Source: an uncultured Calothrix sp. (GTDB taxonomy: Bacteria > Cyanobacteriota > Cyanobacteriia > Cyanobacteriales > Nostocaceae). Taken from it: a stretch of DNA of 6,003 nucleotides. Shown in pieces: positions 5,399-6,003 of the stretch; within the stretch, counting starts at the first letter, position 1; the number at the start of each line of letters is the position of its first letter. The stretch spans positions 1 through 6,003 of the forward strand of contig CAKZYM010000110.1 in NCBI GenBank assembly GCA_937884685.1. Reading direction: 5' to 3'. The notes beneath the pieces were generated by a model, which saw nothing but the letters and a program-made list of their open reading frames with translations, was not told where the DNA came from and did not search any database. The position numbers and the translations under genes were made by a program.

Positions 5399-5468
5399 AC
5401 TAATCTTTGACCTTTCTTTAAATTGTAAGCTTCTATCTTTGATAAAGTTTTTTTGTATGGTGTGTATT

Positions 5469-5474
5469 AGGAGA
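5469..5474 (+). promoter_or_regulatory. Strong ribosome-binding site of the last gene
   Basis: AGGAGA lies 8 nt before ATG 5483. It is the best Shine-Dalgarno in the window and fixes the start of the secreted protein. Confidence 0.8.
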
Positions 5475-5482
5475 ATACAACT

Positions 5483-6003
5483 ATGAATCCGATTAATCAG
5501 AGTATTTTAAGTAAGAGTATTTTAGGTAGATTCAAAATACCGACCGCTTTAATATTATCAACAGCAGGTTTGTTGTGCGGTATAAACTCTGTATCTGCTC
5601 AAAGCAATATTCCTACCTGTCAAGCTCCGAGAACTGGTGAATATTTATTGTTAGTAGTTAGTCCCACAAAAGACAATCAAACCCAGTTAAAGCGAGTTTT
5701 ACCAACAAAAATTGAGACAAATACCTGTAAATATCTCAACGACACAGTAACCCGTATCGGTGGATTTAAAAAAATTGACGATGCAAATCGTTGGGCTAGA
5801 TATATCAAAGATTCTGCTGGTTTATCTGCAATAATTACTACCAGACCTACCGGTACACCAACACCTTCTCAAGCAGGAACTCAAAGACCTCAAGCAAGTA
5901 CCGTTAGCTATAAACCACGACGTTTGGGAAGCGGTTATGCAGTACTAGTTGATTATTACAATCGTCCTCAACTAGCATCCGACGTTCGTAAAGCAGTCAA
6001 AGG
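5483..6003 (+). CDS. Secreted protein with possible SPOR-like units, truncated by the window edge
   Basis: The first 173 codons are present and the frame stays open to the edge. Residues 1-39 are a Sec signal peptide: a basic N-region (K11, R16, K18), a hydrophobic core (about 20-33) and the cleavage motif VSA before Q40. The mature part starts with a module (about 47-120) containing GEYLLLVVS and TRIGGFKKIDDANRWARYI. The pattern of a beta strand, then G-G-F, then an A-rich helix with alternating hydrophobics recalls one half of a SPOR peptidoglycan-binding domain. A Thr/Pro/Gln/Ser-rich linker (121-145) follows, then a second start of the same kind (GSGYAVLVDYYNRPQLASDV, 149-168). C46 and C82 could form a disulfide. 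The protein resembles conserved cyanobacterial proteins of unknown function that I recall only in general form, and the SPOR comparison is inference. It is probably periplasmic. Confidence 0.85.
   Translation, partial: MNPINQSILSKSILGRFKIPTALILSTAGLLCGINSVSAQSNIPTCQAPRTGEYLLLVVSPTKDNQTQLKRVLPTKIETNTCKYLNDTVTRIGGFKKIDDANRWARYIKDSAGLSAIITTRPTGTPTPSQAGTQRPQASTVSYKPRRLGSGYAVLVDYYNRPQLASDVRKAVK

Overview
The window looks like chromosomal DNA of a filamentous, probably heterocyst-forming cyanobacterium (Nostocales, perhaps Rivularia/Calothrix-like). Four things point there: a ycf54 gene for chlorophyll biosynthesis, a 4-Cys-prefixed serine/threonine kinase fused to a formylglycine-generating-enzyme (FGE) type domain, a HIP1 octamer (GCGATCGC), and several arrays of 7-bp short tandem repeats (STRR type) in the spacers. 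The DNA is AT-rich. Genus is an inference only.

Layout. 70-1890 (+) encodes the kinase/FGE-like fusion. It converges on 1977-2891 (-), a lipoprotein made almost entirely of TPR repeats, and a small inverted repeat lies between the two stops. An AT-rich 281-bp spacer (2892-3172) lies between the divergently oriented TPR gene and pdxJ; it ends in two overlapping small hairpins and a good Shine-Dalgarno for pdxJ (3173-3895, +, TTG start). Next come two heptamer arrays (3896-3978), a gene for a SnoaL/NTF2-like protein resembling plant 'pathogen-related protein' (3998-4786, +), a good rho-independent terminator (4796-4828), and ycf54 (4870-5199, +). A 283-bp spacer (5200-5482) holds a ten-unit heptamer array, a short second array and a foldable GC-richer element. 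The window ends inside a gene for a secreted protein with possible SPOR-like units (5483 to the edge, +).

Function. PdxJ makes pyridoxine 5'-phosphate, the precursor of the PLP cofactor. Ycf54 supports the oxidative cyclase that builds ring E of chlorophyll. The PR-like protein between them is of unknown function. The kinase/FGE protein and the TPR lipoprotein belong to large cyanobacterial signalling and scaffold families, and nothing in the sequence ties them to the metabolic genes.

Most worth a second look: the 3' end of the kinase/FGE gene, which resembles the variable region of diversity-generating-retroelement targets (no template or reverse transcriptase is in view); the PR-like protein; and two different heptamer arrays that each start at the very base after a TAA stop codon. 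I found no complete unknown defence or mobile system here.
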